Assembly: GCA_027186245.1 (NCBI GenBank)
Contig: CP114485.1
Coordinates: forward strand, 10,382,001-10,446,000
Direction: 5' to 3'
From: Coriaria nepalensis
Taxonomy: Eukaryota > Streptophyta > Magnoliopsida > Cucurbitales > Coriariaceae
DNA length: 64,000 nucleotides
Shown here: positions 58,740 through 64,000 of the stretch, in pieces
Layout of the letters: every line of letters starts with the position of its first letter
Numbering within the stretch: the stretch's first letter is position 1
Notes under the pieces: generated by a model
What the model saw: only the letters and a program-made list of their open reading frames with translations
Database searches by the model: none
Told to the model about the DNA's origin: nothing
Made by a program: the position numbers and the translations under genes

Positions 58740-59760
58740 CTAATCAGGCTGGATGAAAAATATGTTGGTTGATTAGGCAACACAACTTTTATTGGCCGAC
58801 TATCTTGAAGGACTATATTAGATACTCCAAGGGATGTAGGAGTTGTCAGAGATGCAAACTAATCCAAAAGTAGCTAGCTTTGAAAATGTAATCAATCATA
58901 AAATATTGGTCATTTAAAGACTGGACTATTGATGCCATTGATTAGATATATTCCGAGTCAAGTAAGCATCATACGTAGATACTTATGGCAATATATTAAT
59001 TTGCCAAATGAGTTGAAGTTGTACCACTAAAGATTAACCCAGTTGGTAGTCATCGAGTTCTTAAAGGAAATTATTATTTATCTGTTTAGCGGAAGAACAC
59101 GATTTCAAATTAGTCACTTTGACACCTTATTATGCTTAAGCTAATGGCCAGGTCGAGGCAACCAATAAAGTGGTGATCAGTCTAATCAAAAAAATGATTA
59201 AGATAAATCTAAGATCGTGGCACAGCCTCCTACTACCAACCATATGGGCTTGCAAAATGACACAGAAAATTGGTACATCTACTATTTTGTACCCTTTTGT
59301 GTATAGTCATGATGTTGTACTGCATATGGAAATTCAATAAAAATCTCTAAGGATTGCCTTGCGAAAGGATTTAAGTTACTCCAAGTACTTGGAATCAATA
59401 CATATTGAGTTGGAAGACTTGGAAGGAGAAAGATATGATGCGCTGAATGCTTTGAAGGCTTAGAAAAATAGAGTTGTTAGAGCCTACAACAAAAGGGCGA
59501 AGGCAAAGTCATTTGACATCGGAGACCCAGTCTAAGAGATATTGTAACCGATCAATAAAATAGGTGTTACAAAAGCCTATGGCAAATGGGCTCCAAATTA
59601 GGAAGGACATTTCCGAGTGTCACAAGCATTTTCTAATAATGCTTACTCATTGGTTAATGACTTTTCTTTGAAGCATTACATTCCAAGCACGTGCGAATAT
59701 ACGTGACGAAGGAGATGTTTGGCTATATAATTACTTACTTGGTCGAGGTCAAAATAAATA
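58740..59760 (+). pseudogene. Tat element integrase remnant
   Basis: Readings show a zinc-binding piece (CRSCQRCKLIQK near 58836-58870), then core pieces resembling IIKYWSFKDWTIDAID, ILMAIYYFAKxVEVVPLK, and a HLIMLKLMARSRQP-type stretch that in another frame fits YYAQANGQVEATNK. The C-terminal part (59390-59540) reads LEDLEGERYDALNALKA and KRAKAKSFDIGDPV. Frames shift repeatedly, so it is inactive. Confidence 0.75.
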
Positions 59761-59899
59761 AAGTACCATTAGCAATAATAGTCAAAACATCTACTAAAGG
59801 ATGGTTACTAGGCTAACCTAATAATAATTCAAATCATCCACAAAAGGATCGACCATTAAGCCGACCTAGGAAGAAAATAATGAAGTCACAAAAGTATCA

Positions 59900-59915
59900 C
59901 CCCCCCCCCCCCCCC
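59900..59915. repeat. Run of 16 C
   Basis: Sixteen consecutive C follow TCACAAAAGTATCA. On the minus strand this is a G run followed by TGATACTTTTGTGA, which resembles a polypurine tract and LTR edge, but no LTR matches the far side. Probably a slippage product; also a place where assembly length may be wrong. Confidence 0.8.
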
Positions 59916-59929
59916 AGCTGATCCAAAGA

Positions 59930-62900
59930 GGTCATACAAGTCTACTAATGCAATACGATGGAAAATAGGCTTATTCCTATGAAAAGGTAACGTTTGAATG
60001 GCATCCCATGCAACCTTCGTTTGCTCGAGATCCATGTTTGCCTCCACAACAATTACAATCCATTATGAAACCTAGTCGGTCAACCGTGTGATAGTCTATG
60101 ATAGACGAATCCCCAACTTTGTCATAGCCTGGTATTTATCCTCGATAGTCTAAAGCCTACCTTCTAGCTTCCAAACCATATGCCTCGCCACCTCTAACTC
60201 AGCCTTGAACTCGGAACGTGCAACTCTCTCGAGCTATGTTGTTGCAATCTAAAGAGATAGCTCGATAATGGCAGTATCGAAAACCACTCTCTGCCTCATG
60301 CCAGAAGCTCTTTGGAAAGATGCTATGCTCTTGTCCCAAACTAGATAACTAATATCACTCTTAAGAGTCATTAAAGGATAGTACTAGTAAAACAAGGGGT
60401 CTTCCTGGTTAAGCAATCAATCAATGTCGCCCAGGGTCCATAATGAATAGTAGCCCCCGATAGCCTCAATAATGGGGAGTCTTAGAAATGCTTCAATGTG
60501 GTCTCAGATGTCTGATATGTCAAAAAATATAGAGAACTCTGCCTAACAGGTTGGACCACCAAAAACTCCGACAAGGGCAGCCACCATGATCTCCATAGGA
60601 TTTAACCTCCGTAATACCTGAAGATTGATCAATCGGTTATAAGACAAAGAAAATACAAAGCTTCAGTTCAAAGAAAAAAAAGCTTTGAAAGAAAATCAAT
60701 TTCTTAGATCCGGGACTTAGCTGACTATCCGACTGCTCTCTAATATAGCGTTGATCAGTAGCCTCAACATCTGATGTGGTAAGACACCTAAAAATTATCT
60801 CAGCATTAGCAAATCTTACTTGGGACGTCCTTTGGGAAATGAAGATGAAGTACGAGTCATAACAACCAATCTCATGCGCTTACCCCATGGTACTGAAGTA
60901 TCTGCCCTCTGGTCTTGAAGCATTTACTGCTTGCCAAACAAGTTTAAGTATGATGGGATAGGCAGAGGGGTAAACAAAGGAAGAGAAGTTCATTACCTAA
61001 GTATCAACCATGAGTAAAGAAATCTCGGCAGCCATCTCAGCATTTGGCTCATCATCCGGCTCATCATCGTTAAAATGAAATATCATTATAGTATCATCGA
61101 TCGGGGTCTTTTGACCAAGGCTGAGATTAACAATCTTACTTGACTTTCTATCTATAAAGGATAATGAGACTATTAGACAAAGCAAGGTGTGTAAAAAAAA
61201 AAATACATACTTATCATCTTCACTCTCTAACTTGAAGTTGGCTGGTTGGAATCAAGAATTGCTTACTCTGATCCTAATTGAAGTTGGAGCAATGAAAAGC
61301 TATTTCATAGACCAATCCATCTTCAGCTGTGCAATGATGACAACGGAAGACATGGCAAAAAGCTTTGTCACCAAGTACCCCTACCAAGTGAAGAAATAGA
61401 GGATATTGAGGCACTTGGATCTTGGCTATGAAATATTTAAAATTGCGACAGCCAACATATATTTATGGTCAATACCCCGACCAACTCCTTAGTCATTGGA
61501 AAATAATGTTGATGTGGAATTTTGATGTTGACCGTGAAGATCTATGGAAAGGGAATATGCTAAATAAACCCCAATTGTCAGGTTACAATTGTCGAAAAAT
61601 AGAGCTTGAATGTGCATTTTTAGTTTTGTGGCTTGAAATATGTCAAGCCAACTGGGATATCTCGGCCTATTAAGATGAGAGCCTAACACTTGTTAGATAA
61701 ACCTAAGCTAACCCTAAACAAATCTAGCTTAGTGAGCTGCTAATAGAAGAAACTGAAGATCATGTGAGGGCTTTGATCTAACTGGCTCATATCATTAAAG
61801 TGGTAAAAATAGAACTCGAATGAAAGACTAGAGTCTGAATACCCGATGAGATTCACTCCATAATAAGACTGGTCCCTGATATTCTAAGGTTTCGTTGAGT
61901 AAATGATTGGGAAGTGAAAATACAACTAGTGTTGAAGCACCCAAAAAGCCCCATCACACTACAACCTCTATACAAATAGCTCATAATAAAGGAGGCAAGG
62001 GAAAATGGGCACCTCGGGCTAGAGCATCAGATAGATAAAGAAGCATTCTGAGTGATGACCAAATAAGCACATATAGAATAAACTTGAAAATAAGGACTAT
62101 CATGAAGGTTATGTATTCTTAATCGGTCACTCTAGAATCGCTTGTGTGGGCCTGCTTGAATGACCGAAGAAGTCCCCTTGGATAGATAAGCGAAATCATC
62201 AAGCGAGGTCAAAACAACAACTCTTAACTTAGGACCTTCAATCGACAACTTGGTAATAGGAGCCACATCAAAGGTGGTGATCGTCATCGACCCCTGGGAG
62301 AAGGTAGGACATTGTAGGAGGAAAATAAAAAATGCATGGTCGAGAGAAGAACGGTAGGATCATAAGCTATGGAAAACGAAGTCAATTCAACAAACTCGGC
62401 TAACCCGATCGACTGCCACTAAGGTAAGTTGACTTAAGATGGTTGATCCACTATGGCCAATGAGTAGGATCTAGACTTGGCCAACTCCTTAAAGAGGGAC
62501 CCATCCTAATGGCTCAGTCTATCATAGGGGCCTCAAACAAAAATCAGCCAAGGAAAGGGGAAATCCCCCAATCAGGTATACTATTCCTATCATTGCTAAC
62601 ACAAGGGCCTTGGGTTAAGGGAAAAATCTCCCAATTAGGTATACTAGACTTGCCTATTTAGGCCAATAATAATTTGTACTCATTGTTCATCTACTTGAAG
62701 TGCTCGTAAACAGCTTTGATCAAAGACTTGCTTTGATCAATTGTTTGTAACGTCAGGTCATAGCTAGCTATGAAATTTGTAGCCTCCATCTTGGCTACAA
62801 AATGCTTCCTATGAAGAGCAGTGAGCTGCTTGATCTCATCACCAACCTTATTGAGTCTAAGTATTTTCTGATCAGAGATATAGTCAGAGTATACTACATT

Positions 62901-62954
62901 ATCAAGCTTTATCAAGATGTGTTCAAGAGTAGGGTCAAGGCATGTGGATGCCAT
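59930..62954 (-). other. Antisense coding region of the Tat element, degenerate
   Basis: Between pol and the 3' LTR the legible protein sequence lies on the minus strand. It starts at an ATG at 62954 (MASTCLDPTLEHILIKLDNV, then ILRLNKVGDEIKQLTALHRK, 87 codons to a stop). Further down it includes an acidic segment at 61185-60997 (FHFNDDEPDDEPNAEMAAE) and a helical, charged piece at about 60250-60170 (LERVARSEFKAELEVARHMV then WKLEGRL). Heptad-like spacing suggests coiled coils. Antisense genes in this position are known in the Grande element of maize (gene 23). Whether this is its relative cannot be decided by eye. Stops are frequent. Plus-strand frames at 61187-61673 are judged to be shadows. 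Confidence 0.5.
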
Positions 62955-63326
62955 ACCTTAAAGCAAGAAAAAGGATAACTTTGTCTTAAAAGAGTGGAAC
63001 ATTGGTGGGAAGGGGAGTGGGTACATGTGATCAGCCCTGGATGATGAAGTTTTCGAATGATCAAATGTTCTAGGGTGTGATCTAAGTCAAAACCTTTGAA
63101 TCTACGTACGAATGGATCAATGCAAAGAGATTCGGGAAGATGAGGAGAAGTAGGTAATTAGAGCATTGAAATATTTTTTTACTAAGATTCACAAAAGGAA
63201 GAGAGTTCAGAAGGATCACTCTCAACACTTAATATAAAGGCAGGGGACCTAGAATATAGAGGAGCACTACTTCTTTTACCCCTCATATTTTCATACTATA
63301 TAATTAGAAGAATAAAAATAGACATT
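62955..63326. other. Non-coding stretch between the antisense region and the 3' LTR
   Basis: No frame is supported. If the antisense frame is a gene, its leader and promoter would lie here; the minus strand has a TATA-like CTTTATATTAAG at about 63226-63238. The plus-strand purine-rich AGAAGAATAAAAATAGACA (63307-63325) sits where the polypurine tract should be. Confidence 0.4.
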
Positions 63327-64000
63327 TGTTGATGCCAAAATTTTTATTTTGGTAAAAATCAAATAACATAGAAAAATCCCTAAAAGAAAGAATGAAAATC
63401 AGTTAAGTAAAAGACGAAATAGGCTAAAGAATGCCTCAAAATCAGCTACCAACCTCTCTGGACTAGTCGGCCATAGCCGATCAAGCCATGACTAGTTGGC
63501 CAAGGGACGACCAACCCCTTCCATGATTAATCAGCCAAGGGACGACCGACTAGTCATATGGCGGCACAGCCTTGGCTGTGGTGCCATGTTTTTTCCTTAT
63601 TTTTTTAAGTGTTTTTTACATGTTCAAGGTTTTTCAACAAAAAATGAAGATATTTTATTCGATTTAATGGCATTCCAACAAAGTAAGAAAGTATTTTTTT
63701 TTAACCAAATCTATGGGTATTTTTTGTCAAATTTGGGGGCTCCTCTACAAAGAAAGAGTGAGGTTTGACTTATTTAAGTGAGTGATTAGCCAAGCGAAAG
63801 GTTGAATTGCGAAGAGAAGAGGCTTTGTGACTTATTTGAATAAGTAGCCATTTCTTAGAGACTTTCCAATAAAGTAGGCATTTCTTAGAGTCTTAAGGAG
63901 GTAAATCCAAATTTTGGAAGAGGTTTTTCTAGGAGTAGGAAGCTTTGCCGACCAAATAAAGAAACTTGTTATTCATGTATCGTAACGAGAGATACCATAC
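63327..64000 (+). repeat. 3' LTR of the Tat element (continues beyond window)
   Basis: Begins TGTTGATGCCAAAATTTTTA directly after a purine-rich stretch, the usual LTR start context. It contains repeated words around GACTAGTCGGCC / GACCGACTAGTC (63455-63560), which give partial inverted repeats. The frame at 63496-63768 is a by-product. The other LTR is not in the window, so the call rests on the border sequence. Confidence 0.55.

Larger units (their letters stand above)
57690..64000 (+). mobile_element. 5'-truncated Tat-lineage Ty3/gypsy element with antisense region
   Basis: Plus-strand remains of RNase H, a second (archaeal-like) RNase H and integrase are followed by about 3.3 kb without pol, then a 3' LTR start. 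Two RNase H domains and a long region between pol and 3' LTR are hallmarks of the Tat lineage (Grande, Ogre, Retand relatives). The 5' LTR, gag, protease and RT are missing, so the element was cut at about 57690. Every domain has several stops. The RT fragment at 20640-21095 belongs to a similar lineage but is not joined to this copy. Confidence 0.78.

Noticed and set aside
61187..61673. Plus-strand frames of 70 and 83 codons in the Tat element
   Set aside because: They lie opposite the antisense coding region and show no known retroelement domain.
63496..63768. 90-codon plus-strand frame near the window end
   Set aside because: It lies within the inferred LTR and has no protein motif.
1..64000. 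tRNA or rRNA genes
   Set aside because: I looked for GTTCGAAT-type T-loop words with matching acceptor stems and for rRNA-like GC-rich blocks and found none convincing. A covariance-model scan would settle it.

Overview
The window reads as nuclear DNA of a flowering plant, almost certainly a eudicot. It is AT-rich, the genes are spliced with GT-AG introns, and the intact genes are a vacuolar/secretory-type aspartic protease, a RABA5a-type small GTPase and an SH4-clade trihelix transcription factor. Most of the rest is decayed transposable elements. No bacterial-type gene, CRISPR array, rRNA or convincing tRNA gene was seen. I could not fix the species.

Layout. 1-1323 (minus): an intact, apparently intronless nepenthesin-type aspartic protease whose C-terminus lies outside the window. 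3830-6988: a gutted Ty3/gypsy chromovirus on the plus strand, between two LTR copies. 6989-12678: a Ty1/copia element on the minus strand with LTRs of up to about 1.7 kb; an internal deletion joins gag to the end of reverse transcriptase. 12679-16960: gene-poor DNA with small tandem repeats and a purine tract. 16960-27083: nested wreckage holding a minus-strand copia gag-integrase relic, three copies of a second long LTR family (two plus, one minus), a Tat-like gypsy RT fragment, a hAT/ZMYM1-like transposase pseudogene on the minus strand, and a copia RNase H plus LTR. 27136-31258: a more complete minus-strand copia element with gag, integrase and RT fragments and a primer-binding site next to its 5' LTR.

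31762-32690 holds a minus-strand RNase T2 pseudogene that has lost the catalytic histidine motifs. 35137-35630 is a truncated LTR of the first copia family, next to a small reading frame with 15-residue repeats. About 36600-40750 is the RABA5a gene, with long non-coding 5' exons and introns inferred. It is followed almost at once (about 41150-45660) by an endogenous pararetrovirus relic (Caulimoviridae, petuvirus/florendovirus-like) with many stops, a changed reverse transcriptase active site and an internal deletion. 47418-48846 is the two-exon trihelix gene. 49708-52045 has a MULE transposase relic between two tandem repeat arrays. 52045-57690 is AT-rich intergenic DNA with microsatellites and local duplications. 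57690-64000 is a 5'-truncated Tat-lineage gypsy element with two RNase H domains, integrase, an antisense coding region and the start of its 3' LTR.

The three intact host genes have no evident joint pathway. The window shows ordinary genes in a sea of nested, deletion-ridden retroelements. I found no clear new biological system. The items most worth a second look are the RNase T2 relic, the viral insertion abutting RABA5a, the coding-like segment inside the RABA5a 5' intron, the antisense region of the Tat element, the 15-residue repeat frame and the palindromic tandem array.
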